This document shows positions 23,838 to 37,284 of a stretch of 64,000 nucleotides of DNA, piece by piece. Below the pieces are notes generated by a model, which saw nothing but the letters and a program-made list of their open reading frames with translations, had not been told where the DNA came from and did not search any database. Source of the DNA: Argopecten irradians (taxonomy: Eukaryota > Mollusca > Bivalvia > Pectinida > Pectinidae). Numbering within the stretch: the stretch's first letter is position 1; every line of letters starts with the position of its first letter. Made by a program: the position numbers and the translations under genes. The stretch covers positions 49,404,284-49,468,283 of the forward strand of contig NC_091136.1 in NCBI RefSeq assembly GCF_041381155.1, in the 5' to 3' direction.

Positions 23838-24650
23838 ATGTGGAAGAAGATTCGCGAGTCCACTTCCGGAATAAATCTCAACTTTATTTCCGGTCTGGTG
23901 CGTAAACGACGTTACGCGAAATTCGAGACAGACGAAGATGCAAGTAAGCATTTGAATGGCCATCTTCATGACGAAAGAGAAAGTGTTCATCTCAAACTTG
24001 ATCAAAGGGACGAAGAAAATAATAAAGTTTCGTGGACGTCAACCAGTTCGGTCAGACGACGTACGGACCCGACATCAGATACGTCGATTGTTGACGCTGG
24101 TTTTCGTAGAGCGGAGTTAAAGTGTTCTGACAATAATGGAAACAGAAATTCCAGGAGGCCTTACAATCCAAGACTGAGCGAACCGTTCATGGCGGATTAT
24201 GGCTCCACCAATATCCACGACCAGTCTATAGACTCTTTGTATGGTTACGGTAGTGACGCTTCCGACAGTGATTGCGTTCCACATCACGAGTTTTACGAAG
24301 CGCGAAAAAACGGAATCAAATCACAGTCTTCTTTGAAAGATGACGTCACAGACTTTGTGCAAAGTTTAGTACAAAAACGATACCAAAAACTAGATGATTC
24401 AGAAGAGGAATCGGAAGACGCCGATTTTGTACGACGTACGTCGGAAAGTAACGGAAATAGACAACGTTCGACACGTTCAGGATCATGTGACTCAGATAAC
24501 CAAGTATTCCACAGTATAAAGGACATTACTCCAAACTGGGAGGATAAACCTAAGAAATCCAAGAAAAGGAGAAAGGTACATTTACTAAGATTTTTACGTA
24601 GAGCTTCCTGTCTGTCCACTGGTGTCCAGTACGGACGGACAGACAGGTGA
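23838..24650 (+). CDS. Disordered, serine- and charge-rich protein with nuclear-localisation-like cluster (270 aa)
   Basis: An open frame of 270 residues begins MWKKIRESTSGINLNF in the context ccaaaatgtgg and ends at TGA. It is richer in GC than its flanks and its codons are used evenly, unlike neighbouring short frames. The protein has no obvious domain: Ser, Asp, Glu and Arg dominate, with acidic runs such as DDSEEESEDAD near residue 195 and a basic cluster KPKKSKKRRKV at about 236-246 that resembles a nuclear localisation signal. A donor-like ag|gtacat at 24575 would cut the frame after that cluster, so this may instead be the first coding exon of a longer gene. I do not recognise the family. 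Confidence 0.6.
   Translation: MWKKIRESTSGINLNFISGLVRKRRYAKFETDEDASKHLNGHLHDERESVHLKLDQRDEENNKVSWTSTSSVRRRTDPTSDTSIVDAGFRRAELKCSDNNGNRNSRRPYNPRLSEPFMADYGSTNIHDQSIDSLYGYGSDASDSDCVPHHEFYEARKNGIKSQSSLKDDVTDFVQSLVQKRYQKLDDSEEESEDADFVRRTSESNGNRQRSTRSGSCDSDNQVFHSIKDITPNWEDKPKKSKKRRKVHLLRFLRRASCLSTGVQYGRTDR
24608..24649 (+). repeat. Hairpin over the 3' end of the coding frame
   Basis: cctgtctgtcc is mirrored by ggacagacagg, with a partly paired middle, so the last dozen codons and the stop can fold into one stem-loop. It may be an RNA structure or a trace of a small insertion. Confidence 0.55.
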
Positions 24651-25283
24651 TGATGCACATATTATGTAACCAGAGCTTGATGCACTTATCAGAATACTTA
24701 AAATTGCTCAAACGCGTTGAGAAGCCTATACATATTTAATTGGTTTCTCAACTTCAGATTTCCATGTCAAGTTTTTTATTCTATTAATCAATTGTCACTG
24801 ACAATATTTTAAAAGATTGCTGTACAAATACCGTTGCATCATTGCAATTCGATTAAGTTAGCCAAATGTGATCTGCTTTAACTCAATTATTTTGTAGCTT
24901 ATTTTTATTGGAAACATAGGCGTTCGTATTTCCAAAATATGGCGTCATGCATTCTACCCACTTTTAAAATGATAGAAGATGTTTCTTGTTTTGATACTTG
25001 TAGTAATTTGCCCTAATCCACAAAGGTCAAAATGTAACTAATTTACGAAGTCGACGTCATTTCGGCTGATCACATCACCATGTCATATTTAGGGTATTTT
25101 GATACAGACCACAGTGTTTGTCGTGATGTACATAAAGAATTTCATGAAACCGTTAATAATACTTTAATATTGAGATATATTTTGCTATTTATGATATTTG
25201 TGTACGTATTGAGACAGGCGTTAATGCTATCTTCTACCATGGACATCTTTGTTCTTACGTACATATATCCATCCTCGATATTT

Positions 25284-25553
25284 CATGAGTTACTATCACT
25301 GTTGTCATATCCACCTCTGGACTACGTCATGCTCTATATGAGTGACAACAGATGAGACAAATAGCTTTGCCCTCAAAATAATTGAATAGGTACGTACACT
25401 GGTTGACTGTGTGGCTTTGAAGTGGCTGTCTCTGTAATCTTAAAAGGAAGTCTTTGCTAGCCTTTGATTGAATGTCTTTTCCCCCTGATATGCCTACATT
25501 TTGGCTATGACATATTCCAAGAGTGGATATAACGATAGTGATAGTAACTCCTG
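25284..25553. mobile_element. Diverged copy of the 26784 inverted-repeat element
   Basis: The arms gagttactatcact and its mirror agtgatagtaactc enclose an interior that shares ggttgactgtg, ggctttgaag and aaaggaagtcttt with 26784-27078. The arms have drifted from those of that element, so this copy is older or of another subfamily. Confidence 0.55.
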
Positions 25554-26783
25554 GAGTATCGATGATAACGTATACATCTAGTCTACATATATTCACTATC
25601 ACTGGTCATCACAATCTTTAGTGGCTTTTCATCCACATCGCAGCAACAGAATGAAACGTTTGTAGTGTTAGGATGGAAATGATGACAAGCAGTGATTATC
25701 GACAGGTCATACTATTAACTACATCCGATGGTAGCTGAGTACCTAGGCTACATTATACAGTAATACTCAGCCAATGTCACGATCAATGCAGTACTTGATA
25801 TGCCAATTGCAATTTCGATCGATGGACTACCCGAATAGAGTTACACTGTATTTTATCTGCTAGGAAACAGAATGCAGGTCGAGAAAAACAAGGGAAAAGT
25901 TGATGGTATTTATTTAAAAGTATTTACGAATTACGTATTTTCTAGCAGACACTATGTAAACACAGGAGTTTCCGACTATGCACATGTTAACTATATAAAC
26001 AGAAATCGGAGCTTAAACATTCAGAGTTCATCTATAAACACTCACACAACATTTCAAATTCAACACACAATACATTGGCCAAATGCCTGTATTATCATAC
26101 CACTAGTGAATCTCAGGGATGATCACATCACTTTATTGGGAAAATAGATCTTTTCAAACCGAACAGTTTTAATTCCTTGGATGTCCATATATTTTAGGTA
26201 TTTTTGTTGAATATGTACTGTCTGTATATAGTTGAGAATAAGTTTTCAGTTTTGCTTTTCATGTCATGATCATTTGTATACCCATGCCATCCCTGCCTAG
26301 CCAATTTGAGATATTAAAGCAACAATTGGCACTAAAAGACAAGCAGAGAAGGTGAATCATCACATATGCTTATTTCCATCTGAAATAGCTTGAGAAGAGA
26401 TTGGCAAACATTTCTTTAATTGAACACGATATCTTTGAACGTTCTGAACTATTGCCAACATGCAGCTGCCAAAAGAGTGCAAAATGTTTGTTATACAGAC
26501 TTATTGTATTGTTTACGCATCATTTTGTAAGAATACCAACAGGAAATACATTTATCCACGGTATAACGACATAGAATCTGGAAAGCATTAAGTTTTGTTT
26601 CAAACCCAAGTTATATATGACAGTGTTACAGCCGCCTTCATGTTAATTAGACGATACATGGAACACAATACCACCTCAGACCCACACCTCTGGATCTATG
26701 TTCTGTGTTCAGTATTTTATGGTTCTATGCTTCATAAATTAATCAATATGTAAAATACAGAATCTCTGCCATCCTCGATAACT
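25554..26783. other. Intergenic sequence between two related transposons
   Basis: No gene, array or inverted repeat that I can support. The 91-codon frame at 25872-26147 has no domain and no splice context. Confidence 0.35.
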
Positions 26784-27078
26784 CAGGGGTTCCGATCACT
26801 TACGATCTCTACACCCCTGGACTATCTCATATAGTGAAACTGGGGGCAATAACAGAACAGGTAATTTAGTCCTTTGATGCACAAGTACATCAAAAGAGCC
26901 TATAACGGTACACTGTGGTTGACTGTGGCTTTGAAGTTGGGCGTCACTCTATCTTGTGTAGTTTTCAAAGGAAGTCTTTACAGGCCTTTGATTGGTTCAG
27001 ATGTTTTCCTCTGAACTGTCTTCAGTTTTACCTTGAGATAGTCCAGGGGTGTAGAGATCGTAAGTGGTCGGAACCCCT
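26784..27078. mobile_element. Miniature inverted-repeat transposon, 'CAGGGGTTCCGAT' family (295 bp)
   Basis: Nearly perfect arms of 44 bp: the left starts caggggttccgatcactta, the right ends taagtggtcggaacccct, and both include gatctctacacccctgg or its mirror. No coding potential. The target duplication is not clear. Confidence 0.75.
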
Positions 27079-27621
27079 ATCATGTTGTAAAATCATATCG
27101 ACAGAAATTCACTTTCACGATCGGATTAGTTGGCCTAATTGCTGATAAGATGACATCAGCTAATTTTAATGCATATTTAACTCACTAAAACATCACACAC
27201 ACGTGTCAAATAATTGTGATGGTGATAAGCATTTATAAAACAAAGAAATTGAATTATCATAATCAATATATCAATTTATTGGAATGTTTTATTGGAATTC
27301 TTCGATTCGTACCTATGAGTTTATGTGTCAAAATCAAAGTTATGCTTGTGTTCTAGATGGACTTGATTAAACTGTTCGGTTGGAATTCTTGGTACCCCTT
27401 GTGTTCATGTGATTGTAAGACACTAGTGTTGGAATATGATGTGTTCTAGCTATGGTTCTTGATGAAAGCCTACACACACTTTTCTTGTTCATGTCACAGA
27501 TAGATGCAATTATTTGGGTATCGTTTCTTTGTGTTCAAGCCATGTGTCCAATAGACGCTGATGACAACTACATTGTACGTGTTCCTACCAGAATTTGGAT
27601 TATCTTAAAGAGATTGTATCC

Positions 27622-28297
27622 ATTCTTCCTTGATAATCCTATGTGTTCTATCCATACTTCCTTGATAACCCCGTGTGTACTTTCCATACTTCCTTTATAA
27701 TCCTATGTGTTCCATCCATACTTGCATGATAATCTTATGTGTTCTATCCATTCTTCCTTGATAATCTTATATGTTCTATCCATACTTCCTTAATAATCCT
27801 ATGTGTTCTATCCATACTTCCTTAATAATCCTATGTGTTCTATCCATTCTTCCTTGATAATGCTATGTGTTCTATCCATACTTCCTTGATAATCCTATGT
27901 GTTCTATCCATACTTCCTTGATAATCCTATGTGTTCGATCCATACTTCCTTGATAGTCCTATGTGTCATATCCATACTTCATTGATAATCCTATGTGTTC
28001 TATCCATAATTCCTTGATAATCCTATGTGTTCTATCCATACTTCCTTGATAATCCTATGTGTTCTATCCATACTTCCTTGATAATCCTATGTGTTCTATC
28101 CATACTTCCTTGATAATCCTATGTGTTCTATCCATACTTCCTTGATAATCCTATGTGTTCTATCTATACTTCATTGATAATCCTATGTGTTCTTTCCATA
28201 CTTCCTTGATAATCCTATGTGTTCTACCCATACTTCATTGATAATCCTATGTGTTCTATCCATACTTCCTTGATAATCCTGTGTGTTCTATCCATAT
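27622..28297. repeat. Minisatellite, 32-bp unit, about 21 copies
   Basis: The unit reads cttccttgataatcctatgt followed by gttctatccata. Copies differ by single substitutions (attctt, ttaata, ctaccc). The array then decays into three looser repeats of ccatattttgg up to about 28350. Confidence 0.9.
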
Positions 28298-28350
28298 TTT
28301 GGGGTCTTTCGTCTGTCCATATTTTGGTATCTTAGGTCTGACCATATTTT

Positions 28351-29842
28351 GGGAAAAGTCAGAAGTAATATTCATGTGTTCTTTACCCATATCTTGGGAT
28401 CTTCTAATACATCTTCGTATATTCCCGTGTCTCTGTTGGGTAACCATGTTATTGGATCTTATTAGAAGTCTGGTGTATGTATGGAGGAAGGTTTATTTTA
28501 CATAGGTACAATACAGCATGTTCATGTGAACAGCTTTCCTACATTATCTACCTAAATGTTACAGCCACTGAGTCCTGTCTGGTGATGTTTGTAATAATAC
28601 CACGTGGAACAAAGGTCACTAGGTTACTGTTTAGTACTGGGTGGCGCCGAAAATAATCAACTTCACAAACACTCAAATCGCATGTAAGATATTTTTGTAC
28701 TTTACTGTCTCTCCAATGTTCTATTTTGAAGGAGTCTGAGCAGCTCTATTTAGTATAAGTGTGTTATTTGACATTTTGCCGAGTTTTTTTTGTGAGTACG
28801 TGTGTTAACGTATATGTTTATATATGTGCTGTACATTTGGAGTGAAATGTGCGTTGGTCAGCATTCTATAGCTTTATATGGCAACTGTGATACTGCATGG
28901 AAGTCGATCTCTTATTGACCGCGGTGATAATGTGTACAATAAATGTCTTAACCATTATTTGGGCTTTAATTCTCGGCGGACATCTTCATATGTATCATTA
29001 ATTTCATAGTTTACCAACATACAACTGCCATTATTGATCTTTAGGGATCCCATATATAGGTTTATTCGAGGGTTAAAATCTCACTCTTTTATATTTTTTA
29101 CTTTCTACATCTGGCCATTCTACTCCTGGTCCCTTTCTCGGCTTACTGCCACTTACGGTGTTGTTGTTTTTTTCTCTTATAAAACTTTTGTAGTATTTAT
29201 ACAGTTAAAATTCACATTTTTATTATATTTGTGAGACAATGAAATATGTTTTTGAGAATAACAAATAATCGACCTATAAGGTTTTGCTTTTTCAGAACTT
29301 TTCTAAGAGTGACTGGAGTTGCTCAGTATCCATATGTATATCGAGTTCTTTAACAATATTTGTGAGCTACCATGATTTGTAGAGGCTCCTATTAGACTTT
29401 ATTGGATAATCTATGTTACTATATCATGCCTGTATTCTGTGACCTATATTTCAGTTTCCGTGGCATCTATCGATGTGTATTTTTTCTAGATTTTTGGGTC
29501 TTTATGAAGTCATCTCTGTAAAAACAAATGAGATTTTGTAATATTTAAATGTTGTTTTCTATATTGCACTTTATTTGAAAAAGAAAAAAATCAATACAAT
29601 GTTTCAAATCGTTTGTTAGTATGTGTTATTAATTACACCATTTCACTTTTATTAACGAAACCAAACTCAAAATCTTAAGCGAAGTGAATGGAAGTATTGA
29701 ACATATCAGATAGCGAGAGAATAAGGCTACATATATGAGTTTTATTTGTATTGATCATAGACATTATTATGTAAATGATGGAACTAAAATCGGCCATTGT
29801 TTCTTGAGACTGTCGTGACGTCATATGGAAATGTAATCCTAC
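28351..29842. other. Intergenic sequence without a supported feature
   Basis: AT-rich, with only short unsupported frames on both strands. Confidence 0.35.
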
Positions 29843-30030
29843 AGGCCCACTACCTTCCCGAAACAAATATTACAAGCTTCTTAAAAACAATAATAGAAAA
29901 AAAATCTAATATAGAAAATATCTGTTGATGGCTTAAGATAGGTTAAAACAAAACGAAGATTTATTTCGCTGTTTTGCCGTTTGGCGTAGTGATAGTCGAC
30001 TAACGCGCGGTAATTAGGACGACGTCGGGA
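29843..30030. mobile_element. Truncated copy of the 'GGCCCACTACC' miniature transposon
   Basis: Starts caggcccactaccttcccga and keeps the GC-rich middle (gtaattaggacgacg) but lacks the right half and right terminus. It ends close to the LINE fragment at 30060, whose arrival may have removed the rest. Confidence 0.65.
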
Positions 30031-30059
30031 AACCTGTTACCTGTCGTCGAGGTCATATA

Positions 30060-30705
30060 TCATCGGCTTTCACCGCTCTCACGACCCATCACAGTTATTG
30101 TTTCCGGTTCCGGTGTGTTTGGATAGCAGTCAGGATGGAATTTGATAGGTACATTCGTCCAGTGGTTGTTAAGTTTCCCTTTGAATTCGTTTAAAGTTTT
30201 TGATGCTATTACTTCTTCCGACAGCGAGTTCCATGAGTTTACTACACGATGAGAGAATGAGAACTTCCTACAGTTAAGTCTACAGTGACTTTTTTGGAGT
30301 TTTTCAGAGTGACCTCTGGTTCTACCGGTGTTGCCTGTAAAAAGTTGGTTTTTATCACAATGGTCAATATCCCTCTTAATTCTGTATACTTCAATCATGT
30401 CCATTCTAAGTCTTCTATACTGAAGGGTAGGCAGTCCCAATTCAATTAGCCTCTCCTGGTAGGTGTTGTTTCGAATAGACCTTAATAGCTTTGTGGCTCG
30501 TCTTTGGACATTTTCTATCGATACTGCATCTTTTTTGTAGATTACAGCCCAGACAGGCGAAGCATATTCTAGATGTGGTCGCACTAAAGCCTTGTACAAA
30601 TTTAGGAATGAGTTTTTGTCCAAGTTTTGAAACGTTCTTTTTATGATTCCGAGATTTCTATTAGCTGTTCTCACTTGTTGCTGTATATGTGATGAAAATT
30701 TAATT
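30060..30705 (-). mobile_element. LINE (non-LTR retrotransposon) 3' fragment: end of reverse transcriptase
   Basis: An open frame of 204 codons plus about ten upstream in frame encodes the region after the catalytic core of a non-LTR reverse transcriptase. Diagnostic words are NLYKALVRPHLEYASPVW, ENVQRRATKLL, LGLPTLQYRRLRMDMIEVY and FSHRVVNSWNSL. This pattern is typical of the CR1/Jockey-like group common in invertebrates. The upstream frame closes with a stop near 30705, the YADD catalytic region is absent, and only about 0.65 kb remains. It is therefore a dead 5'-truncated copy, though its surviving frame is unbroken and suggests moderate age. Confidence 0.85.
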
Positions 30706-33700
30706 CAGTTTACTTTCATTAAATTGTCCAGAATGTGATGATACATGGATACGTGTAGTATTCATGTTCCGTTAATAACTTTTGCGATCCAACAGAATTA
30801 TCCTTTCGTTTACATTAATATTTCAAAATTTCAGGAAGGTAGTGACTCTATGATTACAGGGTATGACGTCATTGTGTGGAGAGCTCAATTATTATTTGAT
30901 GTAATATCCCACTCAGAGAGTCTCCTGTGTTGGTTGGGAGATAGCGAGAGGTGAACAGAAGAGCAATTAATGAAAGCGTGGTTTACAGATCAAGCGGAAT
31001 AACTTGCTGAATGAAACTGGTCAAAGTAAATGTTGGCCATGAACCATATATCAACTATATTTAGCAAAATTCAATTGTGTGTCATGTCAAGGTATTCCAC
31101 CTACATTGTATATTACATATGACGTCATCATGGTACCTCATAGATTGTTGCACGTGACTTATAATACCGTCAGCAAAGACATTCTATATTCTATCACTGC
31201 GACGGCATTCATGTCAATATAACGTATTCACGTTACTCGATCCTTGTAATTCAAAATATTTCATATACCGTCACATACAAACATTAACATCATTTACAGC
31301 ATCATTGTGTATAATATGACGTCATCGCCATCACTTCATTTTCCATAACTTTACCGATGCCGTTTCAGAGATCTATACCATAGTAACAATTCTGGCACTG
31401 AGGCGTCAGGTTACCAAGTTACAGTCCCGCAAGGTGCTGATCCGGTAAAAGCGGCTTAGCTGGCCTAGACACGCTCATGCATCAAACACAACTCGCGTGT
31501 GTTAATTCCATTAATGCTAGTTTTATGGGGTTAGTTTTATGTAGAACCAAAAGTTAATATGTCTATTCTCCTCTGTTTTACAACACTTTTGTCGAATTTG
31601 GGAACGCGTGCGGATACGGAGATGACGTCATTAATGAGAGCTGATCTGGGTAATGGCTGCTGATGTCTAGATATAACAAAAGTATCGTGAACATTCGCTG
31701 GGACCAAACATGATTTTAAATGTTAATGGACGTGTTTAATGATAATTCTGCTGTAGTTGTTTTCGTGGAGTTGTTACCGTTTCTCGGCTGTGTCTCCGGA
31801 TTAATTTAGCTGCTGAGTCAGAACGCCAGAAGACGGCTTCATCGACGGCTTCATAGGACAGTCACAATACGACTGAGAGAATCAGTCAACAGAAGTATCT
31901 GTCACTAAGTATACAGCCAGTGCCATCGGGCGTCATCTATTACAAGGCAGAAAACTATCGACAAACGTATAGATTTAGACTTGTTTTTAACCATTCGTAC
32001 GTATATGACGTGTTTTTATTTCTCCTGTGATTGTTTCGATTATAACGTATTCCTTTGAGCAATATCAACAAGTCTCGAAGTTCCATATACGATGATATCT
32101 TTGCAAATTGGGCCCAGCAATTTAAATGCACACGAATAGAAGACCAACTCAAATGCATTCTGCCTTGTTGATGCTTGGTGTCGTCAGTATCCGTGTCAAC
32201 ACTACGTCATACCCAATTCAAACATTCTTTGGTGTTCATTTTATACCAAATATAGGACACTTTAACAATAATTTGATATTTTACGTGATACGATCAAATA
32301 AAAAGTTCTCTTACGTTCTACGAGAACCACCGACGTATAGTGTACAAGGTGTGTTGTTAAGGTGGTAGGTTACTAAACTTACACTATGCCAAAATATCCA
32401 TGTCTATTGTCACTCTTCATACCAATTAGTAAAACCTGTTTACAAACGGTTGGAGTCAATTATTTACGAAATTAAATCTTCCATGTCGACCGGTTAGGGG
32501 TAGAGCCAAACAATTGTTGGATAATACAAAGATCGGTAGCATGTTTTCGTAAGGAAATAGCACTGTCACACAGTGATTTGTACGTTCTTAGCTTCTCCCA
32601 CAGAAAGACCGTGGAATATAAAGTCAAGTTTGTGTATAATTATCGCATTAATACAACATGATGCCGCTTCACTCCCCAGGACCAGAACTTTCTGTATAAT
32701 CTCGATGGGTAGTCTATCTATGTATATAAATAAATATACGTCCCGTCTGACTTTCGCAGACCCGTTCTTTATCAAACAATGGGAAGCCGACCGACCTCTC
32801 CGGTGTAAATGAGTTCAATAAATCCGTAAAAGATAGAGAGGCACATCCCGCCGATAACAGACATAGCAAAAATCAGTACTCCGGTTTTATCAACGCGACC
32901 AACTCGCCACCGAAGAGCCGAACAGCACCAAATGGTGGCTATTGATTGGTAAATTTGACAGGCAGCACGCGCACCCTACGTTCGTAGGTGGTGACGCTGA
33001 AAGTTAAAGCCTGCGTCTAGGAAAGGCCTCCATGCTAACATATATAGATATCCACGTCACGTGTGTTTATCTCAATCAGTAGATATATAAATCAGTATTA
33101 AAACGGCGATATACTGGACCCCAAGTTTGGGCACTACGCCAAACCTTTCTTTATCGTGTGAAATTTCGAGTTGGTACTTGTTCTTTGTCTTCGCAATAAT
33201 GGCGTAAACATCTGTTACGTAGACTACCACGTGATATTGTAGAATTAATGTCTAGTTATGTCTCGGTTACCACGTAAAATTTGCTTTTATATCCAGAGTT
33301 CCTGTTCCTTGCAGTCATTTGAGGGCATCACTTTGGAAGGGATTGGTTGCTTAGACGCTTTCTTTGCGACGTTTGGGTATTTTCTTGTTACATTTTACCA
33401 TGACAATTTTACCTTCCGCTGAAACACGTCGAAGTCACATTTACCAACAAAGATAGTTATATCACGGCAGCAATTAAAGACATGAATGTTGAGGTCATTT
33501 TCATTACCATTCTACCGCCAAACGGTATACTAGTATTTTAACCAGTCTTGTGCGTCGCCGGATACGTAAACAAATTAATCAAAAATCAATATGGTCAACA
33601 GCAATCGCAAACATCACGGAGAAATTCCCGCCAATCTTCGTTATTTTTCCTATTTCGGGGATATTGCATTTCGGTCAACCGCTACCGATGAGCGGAACCA

Positions 33701-34957
33701 AGGGGGCTAAACTAGCTGTAACTTACCCTACTGAAATGAATGTCGGACTAAGGTCCTCTAATGATGACGAGTCGGGAACGCTTGCTGCAAAAATCACATA
33801 ATTATAACAATGCTTTTATGGCGACTCAAAGAATTTTTGTTTACGAGACTCAGTTCATGTTTTGTTTGTTTGTAAGTTTTATTTTATGTATTTATCTAAA
33901 ATTGATAAAAATAAAATGTTGTAAAGTATTCTGACAAGTCATGTGAAATTGGATGTATGGCTTGGGATATACAACTCTGGTCAACCTATAGAAGATGGAT
34001 TATGTAAATATATGTAGATATTTCTCTGCTCAATAATTTCATTAATCACAATGGACTGACTGCCTGTGACCAAATCGATAGTCACTGCTTCCTTCTGTAA
34101 TCAAAACACACGGCGCGACGAGTTTTAATTTCACCGAACTTTCCCTTCTCTCTTTGGCTTAAAATAGACGATTCGAGAAGCCGACGCGTCAAATGTAGAA
34201 ATTAAAATTCACCGGAATTATTAGACAATATGCTTTTTCCGCACCTCCCCCTTAGATAGCCATAACTGATCATGACTATTCTCGGAAAGCTGAAAAACGG
34301 AAAGGCCTATGACATAACGAAATATACTTTTACTCTGTGTAACTATGGGTGACATTACAAGGCGCTTGTGTATGATGCTAAGGAAAAAGAACCCCTTTAC
34401 AGCTTTTCAAAAGAAGCGTTGTATTTGGGCGTTAAACCCAATTAGATAGTTTATGCTTCTCCATCGTAATGGAATTACTGGAAAAATCAGAAATCAGGCC
34501 CACACTAAAATGGTCTCTTCGTTTATCGAAATATGCTCTCTTTGACGCTTAGATGGAAGTCGACAACAATAGATTCTTATTAGTATTTAAAGCCTTGATG
34601 CACAGTCGCGCCTCTTTAATAGTCTTGTTCAAAACTTGATACCGTACGAAGGTCATACGGATGCTTTTCACACAGATTTTGTCGGAGTACGATGTTTAAT
34701 ACTGTGACTATATAATCTTCTCAACGAAAGAATTCTACTATAACAAATTCCCGATAACAAAACTTGATCGATAAGTCGATTCATGTATGTATAGTTACGG
34801 TCGGAATCGTCGGTGTATTGCAACCCTTTATTGACGTAGTGATGTAAAATGGCAGCTTTCTCTGACAAGAATACGGCTATATTGGCTTGTTCCGTGAAAA
34901 TTTTGGTGATCCGTCAGGAATATGGTCCAATCTATGTCTTGCCAAGACAATATGGCC
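30706..34957. other. Intergenic sequence without a supported gene
   Basis: Several frames of 60-83 codons occur on both strands, often overlapping, with no domain or splice support. Four perfect TGACGTCA palindromes lie at 30863, 31120, 31317 and 31623. A somewhat GC-richer stretch at 31760-31950 could be a leader exon of an unseen gene, but nothing confirms it. Confidence 0.4.
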
Positions 34958-35228
34958 ATGTCGAATTGTTATGAAAAGACTATCCATGTTTATGTCGAAT
35001 TGTGATGTAAAGACTATCCATGTTTCTGTCGAATTGTGATGTAAAGACTATCCATGTTTATGTCGAATTGTTATGTAAAGACTATCCATGGTTATGTCGA
35101 ATTGTGATGTAAAGACTATCCATGTTTATGTTGAATTGTGATGCAAAGACTATCCATGTTTATGTCGAATTGTGATGTAAAGACTATCCATGTTTATGTC
35201 GAATTGTGATGTAAAGACTATCCATGTT
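34958..35228. repeat. Minisatellite, 34-bp unit, eight copies
   Basis: The unit is atgtcgaattgtgatgtaaa followed by gactatccatgttt. Copies vary at a few bases (gttatg, catggt, gttgaa). Confidence 0.9.
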
Positions 35229-37036
35229 AGCCCTTTCCTTCGAGCAACATACTGTTGACATTTGGCCGTGTCAACAATCAACATGTGTCGTCATCTCTGA
35301 CAATTTCAATTATAGTACTTATTTGTCCCATACTCGAGTTGTTTATGGAGTAACAAATTGTTTCCAGCTTGATAAACTTCGTTTATTGCATTACAGTAGT
35401 TTGTTAATTTATGTCACAATGACACCTTCATATGAGATCTGAGCAACGTCAGTGTGGACTCCCAATATCAAATGAACCCTGGCCATTCGAGAGCTCCCAT
35501 TAGTTAGCTTGGCAACAGGAGCTAATAAAGACGACAGGCGGGCGACCTTAGATATTCTGGTTTGAATAACAACAATGTCTCTCTCTCCCCAGTCCCTTTG
35601 AATTTCCCTAGGGAAACAATTCTATGTATGACTGATTGCAATGTCATGACTTCCATTAAGATGAAGGCCACAACATCTTCTGATGGAAACTGTTTAGGTC
35701 TTGAGAAATCGAGACATTCGTCTCTGCCAAATTACCCCATGTTAGCTAAAGCAGAAATATGACATTTTTTAGCATCTGAATGGAAGTCAACACGTGCTTG
35801 CTTTTGACGCATTGCGTCATGTGTGCTTATCGCCGTGTTTACAGACAATGACGAGGAAATAAGTGTAGATTAGGGAATAAGTAAACTATTTATAGATATT
35901 TATGGGCGTTAGTGGAATGTTCCCGCCATTTTTATTGATCTTAAATAAGTAGATCATATATCTATTTTTGTTTTGGATGGAAAACCTCTTACGGGTTACC
36001 TTGGTACATGGTTAAACGCAACAATTCCGTGACGAGAAAGGGATATACATTTTGTTAAAGTACGGCGTGGCTATGGATTCGATACATTGTTCGGATACTT
36101 TTGTTAGTTTAGATGGAGGTAAAAAATATGCCAGAATCTGAAAATCATGGAGTACTTCCGGTCTGTTGTCACACAATGATCATACAACATCTTTTTTCAG
36201 TCTGCTGCCTACATAGTTATGCAGCTTAAACCTTAGAGATTACTTCCGGGTACATGTTCTCTTGTAAGGACAGTTTTCATTTAATTTTTTTCATTTCGTT
36301 TTGAAACCAACACAAAATCCCGAGATTTGGTGAACATTAGTCAAACCGAGTAGGGTACCCCCTGGTGTTGACGGATGTTTCGGATAAGGACAGGTAACTC
36401 TATTTTGTAAGTTGTGTATATTTAACCTTTGCCTGTTGTTGTAATATTATTTTATCCAAACCTATTATTTATGGTGTATGTATGTTGTTGCATGCTAAAT
36501 TTTGCATGAATCCAAGTCTATTTTCTTTATATCATTTAATGTTATCTGAGGGAACTGCTTATAATTATCTATCATTTCTCACAGGAAGTTCACTTTTCAC
36601 CAAATCCTTACATTTCCGTAAAGTTACGGATATTGAACTGAGATTCCAATCGCCTTCACCTTTCAACGATTTAAACTTTTAAAAAAATCATTTGACGAAC
36701 TGAAATTTTGTATTTGTTTGAATCAGTTGTAAGATCATGTTGCCATAGTATTATACAAATATTGACTTTTTGTAGGTGAATACGAGAAAACGTTATACCT
36801 GAGAAAGGTGATATTACCAGAGGCCGAAGGCCGAGGTCAATATCATATTTCAAAGGTTTAACAATATAAGTTTACTTGGTGATAATATTTTAGACATAAC
36901 TTGTTCATAATTCCGTATGATATTTCATCTCAGTGATCTATAGTTTACCACTTAGTTACAATCTATTGCTCTCTTCTACCACACACAAGTGTTTTTCTCA
37001 TTTAAAGCTCTCAAAATATTACACTCTTCTTGTACG
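35229..37036. other. Intergenic sequence without a supported feature
   Basis: Only short unsupported frames. No inverted repeats or arrays noticed. Confidence 0.35.
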
Positions 37037-37284
37037 ATATTGTGTCACCATATTAAGATATTGTGTCACCATATCAAGATGTTATGTCACCATATTAAGA
37101 TATTGTGTCACCATATTTAGATATTTGTCACCATATTAAGATATTGTGTCACCATATTAAGATATTGTGTCACCATATTAAGATATTTAGTCAACATATT
37201 AGGATATAGTGTCAGCATATTAAGGATATTGTGTCTCCATATTAAAATAATGCGTCACCATATTAAGCTATTGTGTCACCACAT
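37037..37284. repeat. Minisatellite, 21-bp unit, about twelve copies
   Basis: The unit is attgtgtcaccatattaagat, with one- or two-base changes and a few indels toward the right end. Confidence 0.88.

Noticed and set aside
25080-25355. 91-codon frame with a hydrophobic stretch (TLILRYILLFMIFVYVL)
   Set aside because: AT-rich DNA often yields hydrophobic frames; this one runs into a transposon end and has no other support.
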